The notes under the pieces: generated by a model
Databases searched by the model: none
What the model was told of the DNA's origin: nothing
The model's input: the letters and a program-made list of their open reading frames with translations, nothing else
Part shown: one piece after another, positions 11,511 to 20,958 of the stretch
How the letters are laid out: every line of letters begins with the position of its first letter
How positions within the stretch are numbered: position 1 is the first letter of the stretch
Origin: Deltaproteobacteria bacterium
GTDB lineage: Bacteria > Myxococcota_A > UBA796 > SXON01
Assembly (NCBI GenBank): GCA_947486185.1
Contig: CANKTH010000014.1
Coordinates: 1-64,000, forward strand
Reading direction: 5' to 3'
Length of the DNA stretch: 64,000 nucleotides
Translations under genes and position numbers: made by a program

Positions 11511-14014
11511 ACCCGCTCTGGATGCTCTTGTCCCCCGCGGTGTATGCGGAGGCCCCGGCACCGGCAGAGGGCGTGGTGGCCGAGGTGGTGGTCGCAGGCA
11601 CCAAAAGGGTGGACGAAGCGGCGATCCTCGACGTGATTGGCCTTCGGTCGGGTGAGCGTGTCGAGCCCTGGAAGGTTCAGCGGGACCTGCGGGCGGTGTG
11701 GCGCACGGGATTTGTACAAGATGTAAGTGTACGATTCGAGGACGCCGGCACCGGAGTGCGCGTAGTTTTTGTGGTCACCGAGAAGCCGGCGGTACGCGAG
11801 GTGTCGATCAGCGGCGCCAAGAAGATCAAGGAGGACGACATTCGCGAGGTGCTCGACATCGAGCCCTTCACCGTGCCGTCGGACAGTCGTATCGCCAGCA
11901 ACGTCCGGGCGATTCGCGATAAGTATCTCGAAAAAGGGTATTTCCTCGTAGAGATCACGCCGGTCATGGAGCCGGTGGGAGATGGGCTCGTCGAGCTCAC
12001 CTTCGAGATCGTAGAGAACCGGAAGGTCGTCGTCCAGTCCGTGGACATCACCGGGAACGAAGGCGTCCCCGACGCGAAGATCCGTCGGTACATGCAGACC
12101 CGGCCCGGTGGTATCGTGCCTTGGCTCACCAGCAAGGGCACCTACATCCAGGAGAACCTCGAAGCCGACGTCTACGCCGTGCGGTCCGTGTTTCTCGAAG
12201 AGGGCTACGTCGAGGTCCAGGTTGACGCGCCGAAGGTCTACCTCTCACCCGACAAACGTTACATCTACGTCGACATCCACGTCACGGAGGGCCCCAAGTA
12301 TCAGCTCGGAGAAGTGAAGGTACAAGGTACCTTCATTCCCAACGAGGGCCTGACTGTTGGCTCGGTCACCGCGGTGTTGGATGGCGCGACCCTCAAAGAT
12401 GTGCAGGCCGCGCACGCCGCGGACATCGTGGCGGGCGTCACTGTGGACGACGCGTGGAGCCCGGACGTCAAACGCCGACTGTTCGACTTCTCGGGGGACT
12501 CCACCCCGCTGCGTCCGGGTGATGACTTCCGCCTGACCACGATGCAGGCGGCGATCCAGCGGGTCACCGATCTCTACGGCGACCAGGGCTATGCCTTCGC
12601 CAACGTGGTACCGCTCACTGCGACCAACCCCGAGACCCGCATCGTCGACATCACCTTCGACGTACAACCGGGCGAAAAGATGCGGATCGGTCGGATCAAC
12701 ATCACCGGTAACGATCCGACCTTCGACAAGGTCATCCGTCGCGAGATCCCGATCAACGAGGGCGAGATCTATCGTGGCAGCGCAATCCGCGAGTCGCGCG
12801 CACGGCTGGATCGACTTGGGTATTTTGAGAAGGTGGACATCAGCACCCCGCGCGGCGATGGCGCGGATGTGTTGGATATGAACGTGGATGTGACCGAGCG
12901 CCCCACCGGCTCCTTCTCGGTGGGCGCCGGTTACGGCTCGCTCGACTCCTGGATGTTCACGGCGAACATCCAGAAAGCCAACTTCATCGGGCTTGGTTAC
13001 CTGATGAGCCTCGCGGTGACCTGGTCGCCGCGCACCAAGAACGTCAACGTGTCGTTCGCCGACCCGCATGTGTTGGACACCAACTGGACGGGGCGGATCG
13101 ACGGCTACTACGTCCAGCAGGAATACCTCGAGGATCAGTACCAACGCGGCGGCAAGCTCGAGATCGGGCGCTACCTCGACGAGCGGAACGACATCCGGCT
13201 GGGCGTGAACTATACCTTCGAGGACGTCGGTATCCTCTCGCTGGACGACTACAAAAAGCGGCTGTACGGCGGCGAGCTCTACCGGAATGGGCTCACCAGC
13301 TCGGTCGGGCTGGTGTTCGAGGTGGACAAGCGGAACAACCGGATCAGCGCCACCCGTGGCGTGAAGTTCTCCGCTTCCTCCGAGCTTGCTGGCGGCTTCC
13401 GACTGGATGAGGAGACGCGCCTCAACCTCTTCGGGGGCGACTTCAACCTCTGGGAGACCCAGGCCAATTTCCGTTTCTACCAACCGGTGGTCCAGAAGGG
13501 CGACTGGCTGGTGTTCAAGTACAACATGTCGGCCGGCTACGTGCGCAGCACCGACGGGTCGATCGTGCCCTTCATCCACCGTTATCGTGCCGGCGGGATC
13601 ACCTCGATCCGCGGCTACGAGAACTTCGGGCTCGGTCCATCCATCCGGGCGTTGGGCTACAAGGACTATAGCAACCGGTACTCGGTGTTCTCGGGATCAG
13701 AGGATCCGATGAGCGCCGACGATCGCCTGATCGTCGGCGGAACGGAGACCTTCATCAACAACTTCGAGCTGGAGTCTCCGGTGATCAAGGCGGCGAGCAT
13801 CTCTCTGGTCGCCTTTTTCGACGCGGGCAACACGTTTGGGGATCCGTGGGGGAACGGTCACATCGACCTGACCGATCTGCGGACCTCCTACGGTTTCGGC
13901 CTGCGTTGGTTCAGCCCTATCGGTCCGCTCCGGTTCGAGCTTGGTTTCCCTATCAATCCTCACCCCGACGAACGTAAGTCGGTGTTTGATTTTACCATCG
14001 GGAGCGCATTCTGA
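11507..14014 (+). CDS. bamA: Outer membrane protein assembly factor BamA
   Basis: Repeated POTRA segments and C-terminal barrel with GGITSIRGYENFGLGP and GPLRFELGFPINPHPDERKSVFDFTIGSAF. Confidence 0.93.
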   Translation: MNPLWMLLSPAVYAEAPAPAEGVVAEVVVAGTKRVDEAAILDVIGLRSGERVEPWKVQRDLRAVWRTGFVQDVSVRFEDAGTGVRVVFVVTEKPAVREVSISGAKKIKEDDIREVLDIEPFTVPSDSRIASNVRAIRDKYLEKGYFLVEITPVMEPVGDGLVELTFEIVENRKVVVQSVDITGNEGVPDAKIRRYMQTRPGGIVPWLTSKGTYIQENLEADVYAVRSVFLEEGYVEVQVDAPKVYLSPDKRYIYVDIHVTEGPKYQLGEVKVQGTFIPNEGLTVGSVTAVLDGATLKDVQAAHAADIVAGVTVDDAWSPDVKRRLFDFSGDSTPLRPGDDFRLTTMQAAIQRVTDLYGDQGYAFANVVPLTATNPETRIVDITFDVQPGEKMRIGRINITGNDPTFDKVIRREIPINEGEIYRGSAIRESRARLDRLGYFEKVDISTPRGDGADVLDMNVDVTERPTGSFSVGAGYGSLDSWMFTANIQKANFIGLGYLMSLAVTWSPRTKNVNVSFADPHVLDTNWTGRIDGYYVQQEYLEDQYQRGGKLEIGRYLDERNDIRLGVNYTFEDVGILSLDDYKKRLYGGELYRNGLTSSVGLVFEVDKRNNRISATRGVKFSASSELAGGFRLDEETRLNLFGGDFNLWETQANFRFYQPVVQKGDWLVFKYNMSAGYVRSTDGSIVPFIHRYRAGGITSIRGYENFGLGPSIRALGYKDYSNRYSVFSGSEDPMSADDRLIVGGTETFINNFELESPVIKAASISLVAFFDAGNTFGDPWGNGHIDLTDLRTSYGFGLRWFSPIGPLRFELGFPINPHPDERKSVFDFTIGSAF

Positions 14015-14583
14015 TGATCCTCACCTCACTGCTTCGCGGCGCGCTCGGACAAAGCCGGCGTCTATTGTTTCGTATCGCCCTGTTTGCCGCCTTCTGTCTC
14101 GCGGTGGCCCCGGCCTCGGCGTTCGCGCAGGCCAAGGTCGCCACCGTCGACTTCCAGCGGGCGATCAACGAGGTCGCGGAGGGAAAACGCGCCAAGGCCA
14201 ACCTGGAGAAGATGCATGCCGACAAGAAGTCGGCCATCGACAAGCTGGGCGTCAAGGTGCAGACGATGCAGACCGACTATGAGAAACAAGCGCTGCTGAT
14301 GTCCGACGAGAGCCGTCGGAGCGCGGAGGAGCAGCTCTACATGGCCACGGCCCAGTACCAGCAGGCCGCTGCCCAGGCAGAAGGTGAGTTCCAGCAAGCC
14401 TATATGCAGGCGATGGAGGCGCTGCTCACCAAGATGCGGAAGATCGTGGTCACCCTGGGCACCGAACGAGGCTACACGGTCGTGCTGGAAGTGACCGAGG
14501 GAGGCGTGATCTACTCGGTGCCCAGCATCGACGTGACCGACGAGCTCATCAAGCGGTACAACGAGCAGAACCCCAGCAAGTGA
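14014..14583 (+). CDS. skp: OmpH/Skp family periplasmic chaperone
   Basis: Signal peptide then AKVATVDFQRAINEVAEGKRAKANLEKMHADKK; located between bamA and lpxD. Confidence 0.88.
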   Translation: MILTSLLRGALGQSRRLLFRIALFAAFCLAVAPASAFAQAKVATVDFQRAINEVAEGKRAKANLEKMHADKKSAIDKLGVKVQTMQTDYEKQALLMSDESRRSAEEQLYMATAQYQQAAAQAEGEFQQAYMQAMEALLTKMRKIVVTLGTERGYTVVLEVTEGGVIYSVPSIDVTDELIKRYNEQNPSK

Positions 14584-15617
14584 TGGTCCGCACCGTCGCA
14601 GAGATCGCGGCTTTTGTGGGCGGGACCGTCGAGGGGGACGGCGAGAGGCGCCTCGACGGGGTGCGAGGCCTCGCGGATGCCAGCCCAAGCCATCTGTCGT
14701 TCTTGTCGAATCGGCGCTATGTAAGGGAGCTCCAGAGCACCCAGGCAGGCGCGGTGTTGGTGGGACGGCGTGACGAGGACTTCGGCCACACCGTCATCCG
14801 GTGCGCCGATCCCTACGTTGCGTTTGCGCGGGCGTTGACCCTGTTTTTCCCGATTGAGCGCCCCTTGCCCGGCATTCATCCGCTCGCGGTGGTGGAGGGG
14901 AACGCCGACGGCGCGACGGTGATGGCGTTTGCCTACGTGGGGCGTGGTGCGGTCGTGGGCGCCGGAAGTGTTCTTTATCCTGGCTCTTTTGTGGGCGAGG
15001 GCGCGGTCGTCGGCCGAGACGTGACGCTGATGGCCGGCGCCGTCGTGTGCGCGGGCTGTGAGGTCGGGGACCGAAGCTGGCTCAACCCGGGTGCGGTGGT
15101 CGGCGGTGAGGGTTTCGGATTTGCGCGCGCGGCCGAGGGCTGGGTCAAGATCCCGCAGGTTGGGCGCGCCGTTCTCGGTGAGGACGTGGAGCTCGGCTCC
15201 AACACCACCGTGGATCGGGGTGCCTTGTCGGACACTCGGCTGGAGCGTGGGGTAAAGCTGGATAATCTCGTGCAGATCGGGCACGGCGCTACGGTTGGGG
15301 AGCACAGCCTGATGGTGGCGACCGTAGCCGTAGGTGGCAGCACCGCCGTCGGCCGGAACGTGACCCTGGCGGCGCGGGCGACGGTGCTGGGCCACCTCGA
15401 CGTCGGGGACGGCGCGACCGTCGCCGCCCAGGGCATGCTGACCCACGATCTCGCCCCCGGGGAGCGGGTGAGCGGTGTGCCGGCGATCCCGCACGCGCGC
15501 TGGCTGGAGGTCAGCGCGGCCCTGCCCGAGCTGCCCCGCCTCCGACAGGAGCTCGCCCAGCTGCGTGAGGATGTCGCGGCGTTGAAGGCGAGGATTGGCG
15601 AGAAGGAGCGAAGCTGA
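14583..15617 (+). CDS. lpxD: UDP-3-O-acylglucosamine N-acyltransferase
   Basis: Hexapeptide repeats; NPGAVVGGEGFGFARAAEGWVKIPQVGRAVLGEDVELGSNTTVDRGAL. Confidence 0.93.
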   Translation: MVRTVAEIAAFVGGTVEGDGERRLDGVRGLADASPSHLSFLSNRRYVRELQSTQAGAVLVGRRDEDFGHTVIRCADPYVAFARALTLFFPIERPLPGIHPLAVVEGNADGATVMAFAYVGRGAVVGAGSVLYPGSFVGEGAVVGRDVTLMAGAVVCAGCEVGDRSWLNPGAVVGGEGFGFARAAEGWVKIPQVGRAVLGEDVELGSNTTVDRGALSDTRLERGVKLDNLVQIGHGATVGEHSLMVATVAVGGSTAVGRNVTLAARATVLGHLDVGDGATVAAQGMLTHDLAPGERVSGVPAIPHARWLEVSAALPELPRLRQELAQLREDVAALKARIGEKERS

Positions 15618-15638
15618 GGCCCTAGGTTTGGCCGTGTG

Positions 15639-16514
15639 TCAGCGGAGTCGCCCCTCGACGAAGGGCACCTCGGTGCACTTACGGTGTTGGATAGGTCCAT
15701 GGCCGAAATAGCCGCTCTCACCAAACATCTCTCCGTGATCCGCCGTGACCGTGACGTAGGTGTTGGCCGGCAGCAGGTCAAACAGCTCCTCGATGCCGCG
15801 GTCGACCCACTGCACCGCGCGGATCTGGCGTTCCCGCAGCTCTGCCATCCGGGCGGCGTCGAAGAACCCGGGCGCCTCGCGGAGATGCACCAGGTTTCCT
15901 CCTCGGAGGTGTTCGTCGAGGCGTTTGAGCACCCCGTTGACCCCCGAGAGCCGCGGCCACTCGGCCTCCGGCTCATCCGGGGTGGCGTAGGGGTAGTGGG
16001 TCTCCCCGGTGTTCAGCATGAAAAAACTGGGTCGATCGTCGTAGAAGCGCATTCTTCGGTAGATCTGCGCGGCGTCGTTGTGCTGTTCCATCAGCTCAAA
16101 TCGGTCGAAGCTGCGGTTGAGCGGCGTCGCCGGGTTCAGCACCGGCATGGAGGCGTAGAGGTTGGTGCGGTAGCCGAGCTGCTCCTGGAGCAGCGTAGGT
16201 AACCATAGGCTCGGCAGCAGCTGGGAGAAGCTCAACGTTTGGGCGCCCAAGCGCTCCTTGAAACGGAGGAAGTCGGATTTGTAGTACTCCGAGGCGTAGA
16301 TGTGACGGGGAGAGGAGTGCGGCAGGAGCCCCATGAGCAGGTTGTAGTGGGAGGGTGAGGTCCACGTGGCGTAGCTGTAGCGCTTCTGCACGGGTCCAAG
16401 CTTCGGGATCCGCTTCGGCTTGGCCGCCACAAAACTGTCCCAGCGACAGGAGTCCAGGATCAGGATGACATAGTTGGTCGCGCCCGCGGGCGACTCAGGA
16501 CGGGAGGGGGGCAT
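15639..16514 (-). CDS. Sulfatase/alkaline-phosphatase superfamily hydrolase
   Basis: NYVILILDSCRWDSF and VTVTADHGEMFGESGYFGHG. Confidence 0.78.
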   Translation of the reverse strand: MPPSRPESPAGATNYVILILDSCRWDSFVAAKPKRIPKLGPVQKRYSYATWTSPSHYNLLMGLLPHSSPRHIYASEYYKSDFLRFKERLGAQTLSFSQLLPSLWLPTLLQEQLGYRTNLYASMPVLNPATPLNRSFDRFELMEQHNDAAQIYRRMRFYDDRPSFFMLNTGETHYPYATPDEPEAEWPRLSGVNGVLKRLDEHLRGGNLVHLREAPGFFDAARMAELRERQIRAVQWVDRGIEELFDLLPANTYVTVTADHGEMFGESGYFGHGPIQHRKCTEVPFVEGRLR

Positions 16515-16591
16515 CGGCGTGTCTCCTCACGAAGCAATCGCGTGTACACGAGTTCCGGGCTATCCTCGCCGCCCCCTGGTTCGGAGCATCT

Positions 16592-17392
16592 ATGGCAATC
16601 CACCCCTCGGCGGTCGTCGATCCCGGCGCCGAGCTCGGAAACGACGTCGAGATCGGCCCATTCGCGGTAGTCGGGCCGGGCGTCATCCTTCACGACGGGG
16701 TGTGGATAGGACCCCAAGCCGTGGTCATGGGACCGAGCGAGATCGGTGCTGGTTCGCGGATTTTCTCCTTCGCGGCGATCGGCGGGGACCCGCAAGACCT
16801 CAAATACCGCGGCGAGCCCTCCCGGGTCATCATCGGCGAACGCAACACCTTCCGTGAAGGGTGCACCGTCAACCGGGGCACCGTCGGCGGCGGCGGGGTC
16901 ACGCGGATCGGCTCGGACAACCTCTTCATGGCGGGCAGCCACGTCGCGCACGATGGGCAGGTGGGCAACCACTGCGTCTTCGCGAACTACGCGGCGATCG
17001 CGGGGCACGTGGTGGTGCACGACCGCGCGATCCTCGGCGGATTCTCCGGGGTACACCAGCACTCTCGGGTCGGGCGCTGTGCGATGGTCAGCGGCGGCGC
17101 GATGGCTGCGCTGGACGTACCTCCGTTCACGATCGCTCAGGGCGACCGGGCGCGCCTCTATGGCCTCAACCTCGTCGGACTGAGGCGGGCTGGCATCTCC
17201 GGTGCGGTACAACAGGCGTTGAAGCAGGCCTATCGCGAGATTTTCCATCAGGGGCAACCGTTCCGGATCGCGCTCGAGCAGGCCAGAGAGGCCTGGGCCG
17301 ACGTGCCCGAGGTGATCGAGCTCGTAGAGTTCATGGAGCGGAGCGGGAGAGGGGTGTGCCGCTCGGTCGGCGCGGAGCATCCTCAAGAATAG
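16592..17392 (+). CDS. lpxA: Acyl-ACP--UDP-N-acetylglucosamine O-acyltransferase
   Basis: MAIHPSAVVDPGAELGNDVEIGPFAVVGPGV; hexapeptide repeats; GSDNLFMAGSHVAHDGQVGNHCVFANYAAIAGHV. Confidence 0.94.
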   Translation: MAIHPSAVVDPGAELGNDVEIGPFAVVGPGVILHDGVWIGPQAVVMGPSEIGAGSRIFSFAAIGGDPQDLKYRGEPSRVIIGERNTFREGCTVNRGTVGGGGVTRIGSDNLFMAGSHVAHDGQVGNHCVFANYAAIAGHVVVHDRAILGGFSGVHQHSRVGRCAMVSGGAMAALDVPPFTIAQGDRARLYGLNLVGLRRAGISGAVQQALKQAYREIFHQGQPFRIALEQAREAWADVPEVIELVEFMERSGRGVCRSVGAEHPQE

Positions 17393-17409
17393 GGAGGGAG
17401 TACGTGGGT

Positions 17410-18270
17410 ATGTCCGCGAGTCGGCGCCTGAACGTCGCCCTTTTTGGCAATGGGCACATGGGGCGCCACCACGCGCGTCACCTGGCGGGTGAAGCGCTGG
17501 TCGTGGTGGACCCCGAACAAGGCCTCACGCCGTCGCTGGCCGAGCTCGACTGTGCGGTGATCGCGGTTCCTACGTCACTTCACGCGGAGGTGGCGGTGCC
17601 GTTGCTCGAGGCGGGTATCCCTTGCCTCGTCGAAAAACCCCTCGCGGCGACGCTCGAGGACGCGCGGCGGCTCGCGGCCTACCCGTTGCTCAGCGTAGGT
17701 CATATCGAAAGGTACAACCCTGCGTTTCGGGTCATGCTCCCGGTGGACGCGCGTTTCGTGCAGGCCGAACGGTTGGCGCCCTTCGCAGGCCGCTCGCCTG
17801 ACGCCGACGTCGTGCTCGACCTGATGGTCCACGATCTGGACCTGTTCCTCGCGTTGTTGCCCCCGGAGGACCGGGTGGTGACCGAGGTACGGGCCAACGG
17901 CCTGGCGGTGCGCACCGGCCGGGTCGACATCGCGCACGCGCGGGTGGAGACGGCGGGCGGCCGGGTGGGCGTGTTCACGGCGTCACGGGTGAGCCGGGCT
18001 GGGGCGCGGCACTTCCGCGTGATGGCGCCGGGGGTGTACTGGAGCTTGAACCTTGGGATACGTAAGGCCCACCGCGTTCGCTGGGGGGAGGAGCAGCTCG
18101 GCGAGGAGCCCGTTGAGGTGCCACCGGGGGACGCGCTCGCGGATGAGCTGGCTGCCTTTCTCGCCGCGGTTCGGAGCGGCGGGCCCTTCCCGGTGCCGGG
18201 CGCCGACGGGTTGGCGGCCTTGGAGCTGGCGCTGACCATTCAGGCGCTCTGCCAGAAATGCGCCTCCTGA
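17410..18270 (+). CDS. Gfo/Idh/MocA oxidoreductase, GnnA-like (UDP-GlcNAc 3-oxidation candidate)
   Basis: NVALFGNGHMGRHHARHLAG and CLVEKPLAATLEDARRLA; position between lpxA and lpxB. Confidence 0.82.
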   Translation: MSASRRLNVALFGNGHMGRHHARHLAGEALVVVDPEQGLTPSLAELDCAVIAVPTSLHAEVAVPLLEAGIPCLVEKPLAATLEDARRLAAYPLLSVGHIERYNPAFRVMLPVDARFVQAERLAPFAGRSPDADVVLDLMVHDLDLFLALLPPEDRVVTEVRANGLAVRTGRVDIAHARVETAGGRVGVFTASRVSRAGARHFRVMAPGVYWSLNLGIRKAHRVRWGEEQLGEEPVEVPPGDALADELAAFLAAVRSGGPFPVPGADGLAALELALTIQALCQKCAS

Positions 18271-19283
18271 TCAGCGCGGTCGAAGCTTCGGCCGACCGCC
18301 TCGGGGCCGAGCTGGTGACCGCGTTGCGCCGGCGAGGACCGGTGGAGGTGCGCGGATTGGTCGGACCGGCGCTCCGGGCGGTCGGCGCCGAGCCGCTGCC
18401 GGGTACGGGGGATCCCCTCGCGGTCATGGGATTGCAGGAGCTGTTCGCTCATATCGGCCGGATCCGGGCCAACGCTGCGGCCCTGCGGAGCGCGCTGAAC
18501 GAGAAGCCCGACGTCTTTGTGCCGATCGACGCGGCGGATTTTCACCTGGGGCTGGCGTCGGAGGCACGCCGTCGAGGGGTGCGGACCGTCGGCTACGTCT
18601 GTCCCCAGTTCTGGGCGTGGCGCCCGGGCCGCGCCGACAAGCTGGCGGCGAGTTTTGACCGGTTGTTATGTCTGTTTCGGTTCGAACCCGAGCAGCTGGT
18701 TGGCAAGGGCCTGGACGCGGTGTGGGTCGGCCATCCGGTGGTCGATCGGGTGGCGGCCTCATCGCGTGAGCCCGGCACCCTGGCGATCTTCCCGGGCTCT
18801 CGTCGCTCTGAGCTTCGCGCTCTCCTCCCGGTGTTCCTCGAAGTCGCGGCCCGAAGTGGCGCACGTCGGGTGTTGTTGCCGGTGGCGAGCACGATCTCGC
18901 GGGCCGACCTTGGTGTGTTGCCGGCGGGGGTGGAGACCTGTCGCCCCGAGGAGGCGCTGGCGGTGGCGGAGCGAGCGCTGACCAAGTCGGGGACCTCCAG
19001 CCTCGAGCTCGCCGTCGCGGGCGTGCCGATGGTGGTCGCCCACCGGGTCCCCTGGTTGACGTGGCTCGTCGGTCGACTCGTCGTGCGGGGGGTGAAGCAC
19101 CTGGCCCTCCCGAACATCCTGCTCGACGGCCCCGTCGTGGCCGAGCGCGTGCAGTGGTTTGACTCCGGGGAGCTCACGGACCTGCTGCGGAGCGCGGCGC
19201 CGCCGCCTGCGGCGAGGCTGCTCGAGGTCCTCGGACCACCCGGCGTGGCGGAGCGGGCGGCAGCGGCGGTTTGGGCGCCCTGA
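18258..19283 (+). CDS. lpxB: Lipid-A-disaccharide synthase
   Basis: MRLLISAVEASADRLGAELV, VGYVCPQFWAWRPGRADKLA, FPGSRRSELRALLP. Confidence 0.92.
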   Translation: MRLLISAVEASADRLGAELVTALRRRGPVEVRGLVGPALRAVGAEPLPGTGDPLAVMGLQELFAHIGRIRANAAALRSALNEKPDVFVPIDAADFHLGLASEARRRGVRTVGYVCPQFWAWRPGRADKLAASFDRLLCLFRFEPEQLVGKGLDAVWVGHPVVDRVAASSREPGTLAIFPGSRRSELRALLPVFLEVAARSGARRVLLPVASTISRADLGVLPAGVETCRPEEALAVAERALTKSGTSSLELAVAGVPMVVAHRVPWLTWLVGRLVVRGVKHLALPNILLDGPVVAERVQWFDSGELTDLLRSAAPPPAARLLEVLGPPGVAERAAAAVWAP

Positions 19284-19301
19284 GGGAAGCTGCAGCTCCA
19301 C

Positions 19302-20090
19302 GTGGATCGGCCGCGCCGCTGGCTCGAAAGGACGTTAAGCTCCATCGTGCTTGAGAGGGACGCCGCTCGCCGGCCCAAAACCCGGGTCGTGATGGACCGA
19401 GTGGAGGAGTGTGTCTACCTCCCCGGTCAGCTCGCTCGCTGTCCGGCGCGCGTGCCGGTACACGCGTTGACTCCCGACCAGCTCGACCTGCTCCTCGAAG
19501 AGGGGGATCAGCGGGTCGGAAATACGCTTTTCCGGACCGAGTGTCCCATGTGCTCGGCGTGTGAGCCGGTGCGGGTCTCGATTCCCGATTTCGCGCCCAA
19601 CCGCTCCCAACGTCGGATTTTCGCGCGCGGGGAGGAGCAGCTCGATCTGGAGGTCGGGCGCCCGGAGCTCTCGCGCCGGAAGGTCAACCTGTGGAAGCGC
19701 CATCGCCGGGCGCGTGGGCTCTTGACCGCCCACTCGCGGCTCGACGTGACCGGCTACGAAGAGTGGCTGGTGCAGAGCTGTGCGCAGACCCTCGAATTTC
19801 GGTATTTTCACGAGGCCAAGCTCGTGGGGGTCAGCCTGCTCGACCTGGGCCGAGTCTCGGCAAACAGCGCGTACCACTACTTCGACCCGCGCTTCTCGCA
19901 CCTGTCACTGGGCGTGTACTCCGTGATCAAGGAGATCCAGTGGTGCAGTGAGCTGGGGATGCAGTGGTACTACCTCGGTTTATGGGTCGAGGAGTGCCGG
20001 GCCCTCCGGTACAAGACCGGTTTTGTGCCCCACGAGCGCCTGCGGGGCGGCGCGTGGTGGCCGGGCGCAGAGTTGGATAGTGTAGGGTAG
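19302..20090 (+). CDS. bpt: Aspartate/glutamate leucyltransferase (Bpt family)
   Basis: CVYLPGQLARCPARVP, RTECPMCSACEPVRVSIPDFAPNRSQRRI, SAYHYFDPRFSHLSLGVYSVIKEI. Confidence 0.88.
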   Translation: MDRPRRWLERTLSSIVLERDAARRPKTRVVMDRVEECVYLPGQLARCPARVPVHALTPDQLDLLLEEGDQRVGNTLFRTECPMCSACEPVRVSIPDFAPNRSQRRIFARGEEQLDLEVGRPELSRRKVNLWKRHRRARGLLTAHSRLDVTGYEEWLVQSCAQTLEFRYFHEAKLVGVSLLDLGRVSANSAYHYFDPRFSHLSLGVYSVIKEIQWCSELGMQWYYLGLWVEECRALRYKTGFVPHERLRGGAWWPGAELDSVG

Positions 20091-20092
20091 AA

Positions 20093-20896
20093 CTACCACA
20101 ACACCGGATTGGTGGTGGCTCCCCACCACGACCCTGGCGCGGGATCCCAGCCCATCGCGGCGCCGCTGCTGGTACTAAGCTCGACCACCTCGTCGCCGGA
20201 GGTGAAGCCATAGAGGGCGCCGAAGGCGTATCCCAGGCCGTAAACGCCATAGATACGCGTGCTGCCCAGCTCGACCGTAGCGCCGGTGACGGGATCGATC
20301 CGTACGAGCAGGTCGCCGCTGCCGGCGCCCGACACCGTCCAGTACAGATAACCATCGGGCAGACCGATGATATCGCCCGATGTGTAGTATCGGCCGGCTG
20401 GCACCAGCACGTCGTCGACCCACGTGGTCGGATCGTAGACGCGCACGCCGGCCCCCGCGACGACGAGCCGACCGTCGGCCAGAAACGTGAGCCCGGTACC
20501 CGAGTCGCTCAGGGTGCGGATGAAGCTCGTCGTACCGGTGGTGGGATTGACCTGGTAGAGATCCTCGTACGAGGCCGCGTACATCCGACCGTCCAGGGCG
20601 ATGGCGATGTCGGTCATCTGCGAGTCGGGCCGGAAGTTGGCCACAAAGGTGGATCTCGCGGTGCTGGGGTCGAAGCTGTACAAGGCGTCGGACGTGTTGA
20701 TGTAGACCGGCTCCGTGGCGATCTCGTCGTCCGGGATCGTTACGGTGACCCCAGGCGTCTCGTCGGTGGGGGTGCCGGTGTCGTCCGTGGTTCCGGTGGG
20801 CAGGCTCTCGGTGGCCGGCGAGTCAGCTGGCAGTTCGGAGCCCGGTTTCTGGTCGAGGGTGTAGTCGCTGCATGCAATGAGCCCGATCCACACCAT
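20093..20896 (-). CDS. Putative lipoprotein with beta-propeller-like repeats
   Basis: Internal ATG at 20896 gives MVWIGLIACSD; repeats such as GRMYAASYEDLYQVNPTTGTTS and GYLYWTVSGAGSGDLLVRIDPVTG. Confidence 0.6.
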   Translation of the reverse strand: MVWIGLIACSDYTLDQKPGSELPADSPATESLPTGTTDDTGTPTDETPGVTVTIPDDEIATEPVYINTSDALYSFDPSTARSTFVANFRPDSQMTDIAIALDGRMYAASYEDLYQVNPTTGTTSFIRTLSDSGTGLTFLADGRLVVAGAGVRVYDPTTWVDDVLVPAGRYYTSGDIIGLPDGYLYWTVSGAGSGDLLVRIDPVTGATVELGSTRIYGVYGLGYAFGALYGFTSGDEVVELSTSSGAAMGWDPAPGSWWGATTNPVLW

Positions 20897-20958
20897 GAGG
20901 CCACCTCTCGCGCCGGCATCATGCCACAAGCTGGCCGATCCGCAAGGGTAACGCTTGT

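Noticed and set aside
20088-20095. Overlap/frameshift between bpt and the minus-strand lipoprotein
   Set aside because: Simply convergent genes with stops 2 nt apart
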